From an uncultured Lentisphaerota bacterium (lineage in GTDB: Bacteria; Verrucomicrobiota; Kiritimatiellia; CAIQIC01): a DNA stretch of 64,000 nucleotides. Under the pieces are notes generated by a model. It ran no database searches and was not told where the DNA came from. It saw nothing but the letters and a program-made list of their open reading frames with translations. The translations under genes and the position numbers were made by a program. This document shows positions 27,659-38,076 of the stretch, in pieces (positions within the stretch are counted from its first letter, which is position 1; each line of letters opens with the position of its first letter). Where the stretch lies: NCBI GenBank assembly GCA_903889245.1, contig CAISWQ010000072.1, positions 1 to 64,000 of the forward strand. Reading direction: 5' to 3'.

Positions 27659-28822
27659 TCAGGAAACGGAGTCCGCCAGCACCGTTTGATAAACAGCCAG
27701 CGTCTGGCGTGCGGCCCCGGCCCAAGTGAAACGTTTCACGTTGTTCAAACCCTTTTCACGCAGCGTCCGGGCATGATCCGGATGATCGAGCAGGTCAAGC
27801 ACGGCAGCAGCGACGGCCTCCGGATCGTCGGCCTGCACAAACAGCGCACCCTCGCCGGCGATCTCGCGCAGCACCGGCAGATCGGAGCAGATCACCGGCA
27901 CACCCTGACTCTGCGCCTCGACCACCGGGAAGCCGAAGCCTTCATAGTTCGAAAGCAACAGTGCGGCCGTCGCGCCCCGATAGAGGTCTGGCACGCCGAG
28001 GTCCGCGCGATAGTCCAGCAACTCGATCTGTTGCGCCAGCGGGCTGCGTGCCTTGGCCGCGCGCAGCTCGGCGGCATAGGTGCGATCATTGGAGAAACCG
28101 CGGAACAGCAGACGCACGCGGCGCGCCAGATCGGGCCGCAGTTCAGCCAGGTGCTCCACGCCGCGCAACGCCTGAAACTGGCCCTTGTGCGTCATGAATT
28201 TTGCCACGTACACCAGCAGCACGTCGCCGGATCGGCCGACCGGGGTGGTCGCCGGCACCGGCGGCGACCCGTGATGAACGACGATCAGCCTGTCACGGGC
28301 CGCGGGATAACGGCGCGCAGCCTCGTCGCGCACCGCGGCCGAGACCGTGAGCAACGCCCGGCTGCGGCGGAAACAGATGCGCGTGACCCACTCGAAGTAG
28401 AACTGCTCCAGCCGCTCGTAGAAACGCACCCGCTCACGCGGCGTGTGTTCCATCAGGAACTCATAATAGAAATCGTGGATGGTCGTAATGCGGCACGCCG
28501 GGCACCACAGCGGCGTGTCGGTGGCCAGTTTGTGGAGGACGGCCACCCGCTTCCACCAGCAGACCAGCGGCAGCGCCAGGTGCACCCAGAACAGCCGGCT
28601 CACGATGCCCTTGCCCGGCCAGGCAACCTCGACCGGCTTCAGACGTTGCAACGGAAAGCCCAAGGCCGACAACTGGCCGCGCCGCAGCAGGACGCCGATC
28701 TCCAGATGGTCGGGGCAGCACGCATCGAGATGACGCAGCAGGTTGACCGTGTAGGTCCAGATGCCGCTGCCCGTACCGCCTTGGCCCGCCGCCATTGGGA
28801 CTATGTCAATCGCCACATCCAT
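27659..28822 (-). CDS. Glycosyltransferase, GT4
   Basis: LLSNYEGFGFPVVEAQSQGVPVICSDLPVLREIAGEGALFVQADD. Confidence 0.88.
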   Translation of the reverse strand: MDVAIDIVPMAAGQGGTGSGIWTYTVNLLRHLDACCPDHLEIGVLLRRGQLSALGFPLQRLKPVEVAWPGKGIVSRLFWVHLALPLVCWWKRVAVLHKLATDTPLWCPACRITTIHDFYYEFLMEHTPRERVRFYERLEQFYFEWVTRICFRRSRALLTVSAAVRDEAARRYPAARDRLIVVHHGSPPVPATTPVGRSGDVLLVYVAKFMTHKGQFQALRGVEHLAELRPDLARRVRLLFRGFSNDRTYAAELRAAKARSPLAQQIELLDYRADLGVPDLYRGATAALLLSNYEGFGFPVVEAQSQGVPVICSDLPVLREIAGEGALFVQADDPEAVAAAVLDLLDHPDHARTLREKGLNNVKRFTWAGAARQTLAVYQTVLADSVS

Positions 28823-28831
28823 ACATCAACA

Positions 28832-28908
28832 TTCCAGAGTTTGGAAACCGGGGGAGCTGGTTTTCCCAGGATGGGAAATTCCCGCCGCCATTTTTCCAAG
28901 GCTTGGAA
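28832..28908. repeat. Palindrome array G, 3 units
   Basis: 28832-28846, 28863-28877 (TTCCCAGGATGGGAA), 28894-28908, spacing 31 and 31. Confidence 0.95.
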
Positions 28909-28927
28909 AACGCCAAGCGCCTGTAAG

Positions 28928-29788
28928 TCACCGCGCCTGGAGACCGCGCTCCGCCGCATGCGGCCAGCGCCAGGAGGCAGCCGACGCGGTCACTGCCGTC
29001 CGCTGTGCCGGGTCATTCAGGAAGAGGTCATAGGTCAGCGGCCATGTTTGCCGATAAGCGCCGGAGAAAAATTTTTCGAGCAGGCGCGCGAGGGTGAGCG
29101 GCCCACGCAAGCCGCGGACCCAGACCGGGGCGGCGGCGCGCAGACGCTGCTCCTCGGCACGTGCGACGGCGCTGGCGCTTAAGTTGTCACCGGTCCATGT
29201 GAACGCCGCCAAGTAGCGCGCCACGTGCGCCGCGCGAAACCCGGCGCGCAGAGCGCGCGCCACGAAGCCCATATCGCCAGCGCTCTGGAAGGAAACATCG
29301 AAGCGCAGACCAGACGCCCAGACCCGCCGACGGAAAAAGAGCGTGCAGGAAAACAGATAGAGGTGCGAGGCGAGGATATAGGGCCAGCGCGGCGCGTGAC
29401 CTTTGCGGAAGGCGAGGAGACGGCCGCCGGCATCCACCACCAGAAAGTCTCCGAACAGCAAGTCCACCTTGGGATGCGCGTCGAAATAATTCCGCACAAA
29501 GTCCAGCGTGCCGGGCAGATATTGTTCGTCATCGTTCAGCCAGGCGAGGATGTCGCCCTGCGTCGCCGCCAGCCCCTGATTCAGCGCGCCATAGAGCCCG
29601 GCAGAACCGGCGGCCTGGGCCAGGAGACGGCACACGCCACCGTTGACCAGAGCGCCCGGTGGTGGGCCCTTGTGCACCACCACCTGCTCAACCTCCGCTA
29701 GACCTTGATCGGCGACGGAGGCCGCGCAGTGTTGCAGATAGGGTGAAGTTCCGCGTGTGGCGGTGACGATGGAGAAACGCGGGATCAT
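28928..29788 (-). CDS. Glycosyltransferase, GT2
   Basis: FSIVTATRGTSPYLQHC, AWLNDDEQYLPG. Confidence 0.8.
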   Translation of the reverse strand: MIPRFSIVTATRGTSPYLQHCAASVADQGLAEVEQVVVHKGPPPGALVNGGVCRLLAQAAGSAGLYGALNQGLAATQGDILAWLNDDEQYLPGTLDFVRNYFDAHPKVDLLFGDFLVVDAGGRLLAFRKGHAPRWPYILASHLYLFSCTLFFRRRVWASGLRFDVSFQSAGDMGFVARALRAGFRAAHVARYLAAFTWTGDNLSASAVARAEEQRLRAAAPVWVRGLRGPLTLARLLEKFFSGAYRQTWPLTYDLFLNDPAQRTAVTASAASWRWPHAAERGLQAR

Positions 29789-30795
29789 GTCCAGCCGTAA
29801 CGCTTGAGCCACGCCAGCGTTTCCGCAACGCCCTGTTGCAAGCCGATGGGCGGCGGGCCGAGCACGGCATAGGTGGCGTCCATCGGGCAGAGATAGTCGC
29901 TGGTCATGCTACGATAGCGCGAGGTCGTCAGCGGGAACTTGAGGCCGCACCAGCCGAGCAGGTCCCCCACTCCGCCGATGGCGCGCAGGATGGGACGCGG
30001 CACACGGCGCGCCGGGCGACCCGTGAGGCCCAGCGAGAAGGCGTTGGCCCACTCATAGATGTCCAGAGGCGGATCACCGAGATAAAACGTCTGCCCATGC
30101 ACGACGGACGCCGGCAGGGCGGGGATTTTGAGGATGTAGTGGACGATGTTGCCGACATAGCCATAGCAGCGCACGACGGGTTTACCCGCCGGATGCAGAT
30201 AGAGGCCCTTGCGGATGACGGCCCACGCCTCCTGCCGGTAGCGCAGGTGCCAAGGGCCCCAGATATTGGTCGGACGGATGAGCGTCCATGCGCAGGGCAG
30301 ACGGGCCGTGCGGGTCAGTTGCTCGGTGATGACCTTGCTCTGGCCATAGACCGTATGCGGCCCATAGTCCTGCATGTCCTTCGGAAAATGATCGGGACCG
30401 CAGACGTACTGGCTGGAGGTGATGATGACGCATGCAACGCCGGGCGTCTGCCTGATCGCCTCCAGCACGTTGGTCGTCCCCTCGGTATTGGCGCGATAGC
30501 CCGCCTCGACGGTTGTAGTTTCATCGCACTCGGCGCGCGCCGCAAGATGCACCACATGCGTCGGCCGCCAATCGGCGAAGGCGGCGCGAAGCGCCGCCGC
30601 ATCCAGCACGTCCGCGCGCCGCCAGCAGGCTTGGTGACTCACGTCCAGGGGCGTTTTGTTGTCGAGGTTGAGGACCGGGAGATGACGGCGCAGCAACTCC
30701 GCCACCAGGTTCGTGCCGATGAAACCCGACCCACCGGTGACCAGCCATCGGGCGGGCACCCTCCCCGGCTCAACAACGGGGGCCAACGTGCTCAT
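29785..30795 (-). CDS. NAD-dependent epimerase/dehydratase (extended SDR)
   Basis: WLVTGGSGFIGTNLV, YGQSK. Confidence 0.85.
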   Translation of the reverse strand: MSTLAPVVEPGRVPARWLVTGGSGFIGTNLVAELLRRHLPVLNLDNKTPLDVSHQACWRRADVLDAAALRAAFADWRPTHVVHLAARAECDETTTVEAGYRANTEGTTNVLEAIRQTPGVACVIITSSQYVCGPDHFPKDMQDYGPHTVYGQSKVITEQLTRTARLPCAWTLIRPTNIWGPWHLRYRQEAWAVIRKGLYLHPAGKPVVRCYGYVGNIVHYILKIPALPASVVHGQTFYLGDPPLDIYEWANAFSLGLTGRPARRVPRPILRAIGGVGDLLGWCGLKFPLTTSRYRSMTSDYLCPMDATYAVLGPPPIGLQQGVAETLAWLKRYGWT

Positions 30796-31724
30796 AGCGA
30801 CCCTTGGAGCTCCTCGTACCAGCGCCGGGTCAGGCACAGGCCCTGTTCCAAACTGACGCGGGGCTGCCAGCCGGTGCGCGCCACCAGTTTTTCGATGGCG
30901 AGCACGTTATTCTTAACGTCGGTGGCATGCGCCGCCACATACTCGACCCTAGCCCGGCGTCCCGTCGCCGTTTCCAGCAGGGCGAGGATATCGCGCAACG
31001 TCGTGCCACAACCGGACCCGATGTTGTAAGCCGTATTATCGAACCCTGCCTGCAGCAGTGCGAGCACCGCGTCCACGAGGTCGCTCACATAGAGATAATC
31101 CTTGACCGCCAAGCCATCCCCCCAGATGGAGATGGGCTGCCCGGTTAGCATGCGGTGCAGGAAAATCGGGATGACACCTTGCTGTCCGCGGAAATCCTGT
31201 CGCGGGCCGAAGGGGTTGGAAGGGCGCACCACGAGATAGTGCAAGCCTTGCTGCTGATGAAAGCGCGCGAGGGTTTGTTCCATCAGCAACTTGGCGCGGC
31301 CATAGGGCGAGATCGGACGGCAGTCGCTGGCCTCACCGATCGGGCACGCAGACGGCTCGCCATAGACCGCGCCACCCGACGAGAAGAACAACACCTGACG
31401 TATTCCGCAACCAAGCGCCTGCAGCAACAAGTCCTCGAAGGCCTGCACGCTTTCCCGCACACCCTGTTCCGACTGTTGCGACGAGGCCGGCGGCAAGGTG
31501 TGCTGCGCGAGGTGCAGCATCACCCCGCATCCGGCCAGCGCCGCCGTTGGCACTCCAGTTTTGTCATCGCCGGGATGAAAATACTGCACCCCCGGCACAG
31601 GCTGGCGGAAGCGTTCGGGCAGGGTATCGAGCACACGCACGGTCCGCCCAGCCGCCAGCAGGGCATCCACCAGGTGTGAACCCAGAAAACCGTTGCCACC
31701 CACCAACAGGAGATCAGCTTTCAT
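30792..31724 (-). CDS. NAD-dependent epimerase/dehydratase (UDP-glucose 4-epimerase-like)
   Basis: LLLVGGNGFLGSHLVDALL, SSGGAVYGEP, PYGRAK; ATGA overlaps with both neighbours. Confidence 0.85.
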   Translation of the reverse strand: MKADLLLVGGNGFLGSHLVDALLAAGRTVRVLDTLPERFRQPVPGVQYFHPGDDKTGVPTAALAGCGVMLHLAQHTLPPASSQQSEQGVRESVQAFEDLLLQALGCGIRQVLFFSSGGAVYGEPSACPIGEASDCRPISPYGRAKLLMEQTLARFHQQQGLHYLVVRPSNPFGPRQDFRGQQGVIPIFLHRMLTGQPISIWGDGLAVKDYLYVSDLVDAVLALLQAGFDNTAYNIGSGCGTTLRDILALLETATGRRARVEYVAAHATDVKNNVLAIEKLVARTGWQPRVSLEQGLCLTRRWYEELQGSL

Positions 31725-32880
31725 AGGCGGCCATGACGCGCTGGCCATAGTTCTCCAGCGAGAAGACTTCCTCCACCCGCGCGCGCCCGGCGCGCCCCAG
31801 GGCTTCGCGCCGCACCCGGTCGGCGGCCAGTTGCAGAATGGCATCGGCCAGCGCGCGCGGATCATCGGGCGGAATCAACAGACCGGTCTGCCCCTGCACG
31901 ACAGTCTCGACCGTCCCCCCGATGGCCGTGCCGATCACCGGCAGCCGCATCGCCATCGCGGCGATGACCACGGTGGCGTTTGGCTCCGGCGATTTGGACG
32001 GTAGAACCAACATGTCGGCGGCGGCCAACCACTCCGGAAGGTTCGGCTGAAAACCATGCACCGACACCTTGCCTTCGGTCGCAGGGATGCTTTGCAGCAG
32101 GGCGCGGAGTTCCGCCTCGTACTGCTCCTGTCCCCGATAGCAACTGCCAAGGAACACAAAGCGCAGCGGAAGCGCAGCCGGCGCCTCGGCCAGCGCCAAG
32201 CGCGCAGCCGCAGCAAGGACCTCCTGACCTTTCCAGGCGCTGAACCGGCTGGCGTAGAGCACCACCACGGTTTCCGGCGTGACCCGCAACTGCGCGCGCA
32301 CGTCCCGGCCGGAAACCGTGGCTGGGTTGTACACGTCCAGATCCACGCCATGGTACAACGTCTCGAACTTGGCGCTTTGCCCCGGCCAGTTCCGGGTGAA
32401 GTGCTCCCGGACCGCGTTGGAGATACAGAAGACACGGGTGGAGAAAAGCGCGACCATCGCGTTCATCAGCTTGGCCACCAACCGGGGTTTCTCCACCAGT
32501 TCCATGATCTGCCAGATGTGCGGGATGCGCCGCAGCGCCGCCACCCAGCCGCCCACCCAGATGGCGGCGGTGTTGGTGTGAATGATGTCCACCCGCTCGC
32601 GCCGGCACAGGCGGAACACAAAGAGCACGGTCACCAATATCTGCCAGACGAAGCGCAGCAGACCCAGCGGCGTAAGACATGACCGGCGTAGAACCGGCAG
32701 ATCATGGAGCAGGCAGGTGGCCCGCAACCGCTTGAGCTCCGCCACCAACGGCCCTTCGTAAGGCAGAATGACGATGGCACGGAACCGTTGTGGATCAAGA
32801 TGCCGGACCAGGTTCAGCAGCACATAGTCCGCCCCATACAGTTCAGCGCCGCAGTGCAGAAATAGAATGGTCTTTATCAT
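31714..32880 (-). CDS. Glycosyltransferase, GT4
   Basis: YASRFSAWKGQEVLAAAARL, GTVETVVQGQTGLLIPPDDPRALADAI. Confidence 0.88.
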   Translation of the reverse strand: MIKTILFLHCGAELYGADYVLLNLVRHLDPQRFRAIVILPYEGPLVAELKRLRATCLLHDLPVLRRSCLTPLGLLRFVWQILVTVLFVFRLCRRERVDIIHTNTAAIWVGGWVAALRRIPHIWQIMELVEKPRLVAKLMNAMVALFSTRVFCISNAVREHFTRNWPGQSAKFETLYHGVDLDVYNPATVSGRDVRAQLRVTPETVVVLYASRFSAWKGQEVLAAAARLALAEAPAALPLRFVFLGSCYRGQEQYEAELRALLQSIPATEGKVSVHGFQPNLPEWLAAADMLVLPSKSPEPNATVVIAAMAMRLPVIGTAIGGTVETVVQGQTGLLIPPDDPRALADAILQLAADRVRREALGRAGRARVEEVFSLENYGQRVMAAYES

Positions 32881-32933
32881 CGCCTGCCAAAAGCAAGGGT
32901 TCTGGCGGCCCCCGGGGACGAGGAACCCGATCC

Positions 32934-33719
32934 TTAGCGGAGTGGTTTTTTGCGGAGGACAACGGTCATGAACAACCCGGCGCGTGCCAAGCCCGGCCAG
33001 CGTTGTTCCAGGCGCGATAACGCCTTGATTATCCCGACGGGAGCCAGATTGCGGGTGGTGACACCTCCCGACAACAAATGCACCAACACATCATGGGTCT
33101 TCGTCTGAACCAGTTCCATACCGGGATACTCTCGCAACAATTGGTCCCGGTCCCTGACGAAGACAATCCATGGCAGCGCATCGTTGCCACCACTCAAGCG
33201 ACCGGCGGGCGGCAACTCCCACTGTGGGGCCTCCGGCTCGAACGGCTCGTGATGCAACCAGCGGAAAACAAAGCGAGAGAAACCGGTTACGGCCGGTTCC
33301 ACCATCGCCACCACGCCACCTGGCGCCAAGACACGGTCTGCCTCGCCCAAAAAAGCGCGCACATGGGTGATGTGATGGAAGACGTTCACCATGAACAACG
33401 CGCCCACGGATTGATTGTCAAACGGCAACTTTTCCGCGCTGCACACTTGGTGGATAAAGGGGAGCGGCACAACATCGGTTTTGATCAAGCCCGGGATGAA
33501 CTCATCCAGGAACCCCCCGCCGCTGCCCAGTTCGACGCGCAGTCCCGCCGGCGCCCGGTCATGCCAGACCGCCAGACTGCGATACCACCCGGCAAAGGCA
33601 AAATACGCCGCCGCATTTTTTTTGACGACCTCCCGGCGGCGCAACGTCAACTCGGGGCTGTCCAACGGGAGTCCCCGCAACTCCGGATACATGAGCCAGG
33701 CGCGCAACTTGCCGATCAC
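32934..33719 (-). CDS. Class I SAM-dependent methyltransferase
   Basis: RVELGSGGGFLDEFIPG, VNVFHHI, LAPGGVVAMVEP. Confidence 0.78.
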   Translation of the reverse strand: MIGKLRAWLMYPELRGLPLDSPELTLRRREVVKKNAAAYFAFAGWYRSLAVWHDRAPAGLRVELGSGGGFLDEFIPGLIKTDVVPLPFIHQVCSAEKLPFDNQSVGALFMVNVFHHITHVRAFLGEADRVLAPGGVVAMVEPAVTGFSRFVFRWLHHEPFEPEAPQWELPPAGRLSGGNDALPWIVFVRDRDQLLREYPGMELVQTKTHDVLVHLLSGGVTTRNLAPVGIIKALSRLEQRWPGLARAGLFMTVVLRKKPLR

Positions 33720-34492
33720 GCGGTCCTCGTCGTTTTCTGTCCACGCAATTCCTGGCGCAACTTCAGCAGGCCAATGAACTGTTGCAGGCAGATGACAAAC
33801 AGTTTTGACATGAAGAAAATAGTGGTACTGCCGATCTTGCGCTCATAATGCGGCACCGGTACTTCCAGAATCTTGCAACCTGCGTAGTGGGCGCGCACCA
33901 CAAACTCGGCGGTAAAGAATGACATGTACTTGACCTGCGGAGCCAGGTTGGCCAGGACCTCCCTGCGGATGAGCCGGAACCCCGTGTCCATGTCGCGATA
34001 TTTGACCCCGAAGAACCAGCGCAACAGGCAGTTGTAGCCCCACGAGAGAAAAACACGGTAGAAGGGATCTTTCCTCGGCGACTTCATCCCCAAGATCACG
34101 TCGTACTCACGCCGCCACGGTTCCAGGCGCCAGAAATCAATGGCGGCAAATTGGTAATCCGAGTCCACCACGAACACCCAAGGTTTGGTGGCATGGGCCA
34201 CGGCATCAATCACCGCCTGTTGATAGCCCTTGCGTTCATTGCTGCAGTACAACCTGATGGGCAGTTCCGCCGCCAAACGCTCCAGCACCACCTTGGTATC
34301 GTCTGTGCTGCCATCCTCCGCCACCACCACCTCCAGATCCGTTACACGGGGCTGAATCTCCGAGATGTAGTTGCGCAGGGTCTGCTCAATGATGAACGAC
34401 TCATTATACACGGGGAAAACAAGCGAGATGCCTCCCAACACCGGATCAGCCGGGCCGCGCGGTGGTGAGGTATCGAACACGGGCTTCTTCAT
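33716..34492 (-). CDS. Glycosyltransferase, GT2 (DPM-like)
   Basis: ISLVFPVYNESFIIEQTL, VVAEDGSTDDT, VVDSDYQF. Confidence 0.85.
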   Translation of the reverse strand: MKKPVFDTSPPRGPADPVLGGISLVFPVYNESFIIEQTLRNYISEIQPRVTDLEVVVAEDGSTDDTKVVLERLAAELPIRLYCSNERKGYQQAVIDAVAHATKPWVFVVDSDYQFAAIDFWRLEPWRREYDVILGMKSPRKDPFYRVFLSWGYNCLLRWFFGVKYRDMDTGFRLIRREVLANLAPQVKYMSFFTAEFVVRAHYAGCKILEVPVPHYERKIGSTTIFFMSKLFVICLQQFIGLLKLRQELRGQKTTRTA

Positions 34493-34505
34493 GATGTGTA
34501 CTCCT

Positions 34506-36038
34506 TTACTGCTGGTTGTTGGACTCCCGGTACAGGTATAGCCAGCCACTCCATTCCGAGCTATCCCCTTTCCGCCGTTGCGAAATTTTTTGACGATAAA
34601 CATCCAACACACGTCCACTCACGCGATCCAAGAAGCCGTGAGCCACCTCGGCACGGGCCACCAGTTCGCCCTTCGGCAGTGGCGCCTTGGCCAACACAAA
34701 GCAGGGCCGGCCGCCGGCTGTCACCTGCGCCCCTTTCCCGGGTTCATAGGGTTCCACCAAGCGGTCAAATTCCAACGACGCACGCTTGGCGATTTCCAAG
34801 GGCTTGCCGTCTTTCGTGTGGTCATAGGGATATAGCAAGATCACCGCCTGCCGTGGTGTGTGACGGGCCAAAAGCTCATGGGTCAGCGTCTTATCCGCAT
34901 TGTTCATACGAAAGAACAAGGCGAAGACCAGTCCGTAGGCCAACATCAGGGGCAGCGGCCACCACCAGCCACGATGCGCGTCTGTTCCGGTCTGCCGCTG
35001 CCGGTTACGGAGAAAATCCAAGCCCCAGACTGCAGCCGTCAGGCCATTGGCCACCAGCGGAGCCACGAGCCACTGATGCGCTGCGAAATAATCCTTCAGC
35101 ACCAGCAATAAGAGCAGGCTGAGGCCCACCGGCAGCAGACACAACCACCATGCGCTGCCCGACAAGGACGGACGCCGGAACAGGGCCACCAGCCACAAAC
35201 CCCACAGCGGCAGCCAACCGATGCCGCTGGCCATGCCATGCCGCTTGATCGCGACCAGCCAGGCAACACCAAAATCACCGGCGTGGACATCCGCGCCAGC
35301 CGTATAATGCTTGGCCAAAAAGCTCAGGGAGACAAGCCCCTGTTGTTTGTGCAGAATCATCAACACCATCAGGGCCGCACTGAACAGCCCCAGCGGCAGA
35401 AGCAACCAGAAGGCCCGCCGCCAATTCAGATGAGCGCCGTGCAACATCAGAAACAGAGGCGCCCAGATAGCCAGAGCCATGGCATTGGGCCAATCCAACG
35501 ACAACACACACATCAGCAAGACCAAAGCGGCCGCCATGCGGGGACGCGTGGTCGTTGCGCCCGACAACAAACGCAGCCCCACGGGGAACAAGACCGCCGT
35601 ATAGAGGAGGCCGTGCGAAACCGGATCCACATCCAAGAAGGAACGCAGAAAGGCCGGCGAACAGGCCAAGGCGAAGCCCCAGAGCAAGGCGCTCCGTTTG
35701 TCCGCAAAGGCCCACCAGAACGCGAGCAAGGAGAGGATAAGAAAGGCGAGATAGACCAGCCCATAGGCTGCCGATAGACTGCCTGTGAGCAAGGTCACGA
35801 GATGGTAAGGCCATAATACTGTGGAAAGGTGCCCGTGGAGAATGCGTACCGCATCCCCCGAGTGCAACCCACCCTCGTTGACCACATAGCCTGCACGCAA
35901 GGTCCACCAGCCATAATCCTGCCAATTATGCAGGACCACGGCCTCCGTATCCACGCAGGCCGCATGATCCATGACCACATAGAGCACGCTCCCCATCAGC
36001 ACGATGGCACCCAGCGACCAACCCAACCATTTACTCAT
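34506..36038 (-). CDS. Polytopic membrane protein of the polysaccharide locus
   Basis: Many hydrophobic TM segments; MSKWLGWSLGAIVLMG start; no family recognised. Confidence 0.6.
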   Translation of the reverse strand: MSKWLGWSLGAIVLMGSVLYVVMDHAACVDTEAVVLHNWQDYGWWTLRAGYVVNEGGLHSGDAVRILHGHLSTVLWPYHLVTLLTGSLSAAYGLVYLAFLILSLLAFWWAFADKRSALLWGFALACSPAFLRSFLDVDPVSHGLLYTAVLFPVGLRLLSGATTTRPRMAAALVLLMCVLSLDWPNAMALAIWAPLFLMLHGAHLNWRRAFWLLLPLGLFSAALMVLMILHKQQGLVSLSFLAKHYTAGADVHAGDFGVAWLVAIKRHGMASGIGWLPLWGLWLVALFRRPSLSGSAWWLCLLPVGLSLLLLLVLKDYFAAHQWLVAPLVANGLTAAVWGLDFLRNRQRQTGTDAHRGWWWPLPLMLAYGLVFALFFRMNNADKTLTHELLARHTPRQAVILLYPYDHTKDGKPLEIAKRASLEFDRLVEPYEPGKGAQVTAGGRPCFVLAKAPLPKGELVARAEVAHGFLDRVSGRVLDVYRQKISQRRKGDSSEWSGWLYLYRESNNQQ

Positions 36039-36086
36039 GACTATCCCCACTTCCCCTGAGCCCCCCCCCCTGCACATCCGGCCTGC

Positions 36087-37244
36087 TCACTGCAACTCAC
36101 TGGACACGCGGGCATAGACCGCGCGCCAACATTCCACAAATTTTTCCTCGGAAAATTGAGTCACCGCTTCACGCGCCCGGCCTCCCATGTCACGGCGCTC
36201 CTCCGGTGACAAAGCCAGAAAACGGCGCAAGGCCGCCGTCACCCCATCAGCACTGCGTTCCATCAACAGGCCGTTCTGCCCATCCACCAGATAATCCTCC
36301 ACGCCGTTGAGTGGTGTAGAGAGTACCGGCAACCCTGATGCGGCTGCCTCCAAGACCGAGGTGGGAGACGCCTCGTAGAATGAGGGGAACAGAAAGGCAT
36401 CACTTTCCCACAGATAGGGCCGGATATCTTTCAACGTTTCGCAAAAATACACGCGGTCACGAATACCCATGTCCACGCAGAGTTTGGTATACCGGGCGAT
36501 CAAATTGCTCCGTCCGCCGACAACCATCAGGCCGATGTTTTGATTGGCCAGCATTTGCAGGGCCTGCATCGCCAGCAGCAGACCTTTGCGTTCATAGTGT
36601 CCCAAGGCCACGAAACAGAACACCACACACTCTGCCGGGATTTGCCACTGTAGCCGCACCGTACCATGCCAACCGGTTGGCCGCTGGAATCTGGCCACAT
36701 TGACCGGATTGGGCACCACCACCACCTTGTGCGCCTGCCGCGGATAGAGCAGTTCTATCTCGCGCCGCAAGCCGCTCGAAGGGACTACGATGCACAAGGC
36801 CCGGCGGAATGTCGCCGGCTCCAAGAGGGCGCGCAACCCGTGATCCAACCGGCGCGCTACACCAAAGAGGCCCTTTTTCCCGGGCAACAGCGGCCAGACT
36901 TTCTGCACATAATAACCATGGCAGAACGGCGAATAGATGATACCTCGCCGGCCCAGATTGCTCTCGGCCGACTGCACCACGTCGTATCGTTTCCCGCTGA
37001 ATAAGCGATGCAGGTCGTAATAGAGATTCGCCAGGAGACGATAGGCCACAAACAAGAGGAGCAGGGGCCGGCGCACAGGAACCCGCAGGCGCTCCCAGTT
37101 GACTGGCACAGATGAGAGTTGCTCGAAACTGATGGAGAAAACCGTTACCTCATGCTCCTTGGCCAGCATGGGGGCAAGCAGTTGGAGCTTCTTGCCCATC
37201 GGGGTAACACCATCAAGAAAATAATCAAAGATAGCTATTTTCAT
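36087..37244 (-). CDS. Glycosyltransferase, GT4
   Basis: MKIAIFDYFLDGVTP...ALGHYERKGLLLAMQAL...VLSTPLNGVEDYLVDGQNGLL; paralog of 41022-42218. Confidence 0.88.
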   Translation of the reverse strand: MKIAIFDYFLDGVTPMGKKLQLLAPMLAKEHEVTVFSISFEQLSSVPVNWERLRVPVRRPLLLLFVAYRLLANLYYDLHRLFSGKRYDVVQSAESNLGRRGIIYSPFCHGYYVQKVWPLLPGKKGLFGVARRLDHGLRALLEPATFRRALCIVVPSSGLRREIELLYPRQAHKVVVVPNPVNVARFQRPTGWHGTVRLQWQIPAECVVFCFVALGHYERKGLLLAMQALQMLANQNIGLMVVGGRSNLIARYTKLCVDMGIRDRVYFCETLKDIRPYLWESDAFLFPSFYEASPTSVLEAAASGLPVLSTPLNGVEDYLVDGQNGLLMERSADGVTAALRRFLALSPEERRDMGGRAREAVTQFSEEKFVECWRAVYARVSSELQ

Positions 37245-37296
37245 ACTTCCTTCCACACACTTTTCGATTGATCGTAGCTTCTGGCCAGCCATCATT

Positions 37297-38076
37297 TCAC
37301 GGAAAATAACAGCCTGCGAACATCTTAAGCACCAGCCGCAAGGGGCGGGCCACCAGACGTTTGACCTGGCGGGCCAGATCCGCCTCCACAGGGTAGTAAC
37401 GACGGCGAATAGTCATGATCTCTGCGAACATCTCCTCTGTCAGCATATTGGTCTTCTGGCCGGGATGGACCCGGAAACGTGACCAGAGATTTCGAACCTT
37501 GTGCAAGGTGGTGACCTCGGCGAACCGGATAAAGAGATCGCCATCCATGTTCAAGTTGAACGCCGGATTGAGCCCTCCCACCCGTTCATACAACTCGCGG
37601 CGCCAGAAAGTGGACGAGGCAGCAATATAATTATGATCGTTGAACCACAAAAAACGGTGGAAACGGAGTTGCCGTTGTACACGCAGACGCGCACCGGACT
37701 CGGTCATCAGGATGCAATCCCCCGTCACCACCTGGGCAGATGGGTTCCGTTGAAAATAGTCATTCACCTCTGTCAGCGCACGCGGCGCCAATTCATCGTC
37801 GGCATTGATCCAGCACTGGATGTCACCGGTTGACCGCTGGAAACCCTTGATCAAGGCATCGGTCTGGCCCTTGTCCGGCTCACTCACCCAGCAGGTGATC
37901 CGGTCGCTGTATTTCTTGATGAGATCCACACTGCCATCGGAGGAACCGCCGTCTATGACGATGTATTCCAGATGGGGATAGTCCTGTGTCACCACGCTAC
38001 GCAAGCAGCCCTCCAGAAAGCGGGCGCTGTTATAACACACCGTCACCACGGTGATCTTCAGTGGTTTAGTTGCCAT
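37297..38076 (-). CDS. Glycosyltransferase, GT2
   Basis: ITVVTVCYNSARFLEGCLRSV, YPHLEYIVIDGGSSDGSVDLIKKY; paralog of 42215-42991. Confidence 0.9.
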   Translation of the reverse strand: MATKPLKITVVTVCYNSARFLEGCLRSVVTQDYPHLEYIVIDGGSSDGSVDLIKKYSDRITCWVSEPDKGQTDALIKGFQRSTGDIQCWINADDELAPRALTEVNDYFQRNPSAQVVTGDCILMTESGARLRVQRQLRFHRFLWFNDHNYIAASSTFWRRELYERVGGLNPAFNLNMDGDLFIRFAEVTTLHKVRNLWSRFRVHPGQKTNMLTEEMFAEIMTIRRRYYPVEADLARQVKRLVARPLRLVLKMFAGCYFP

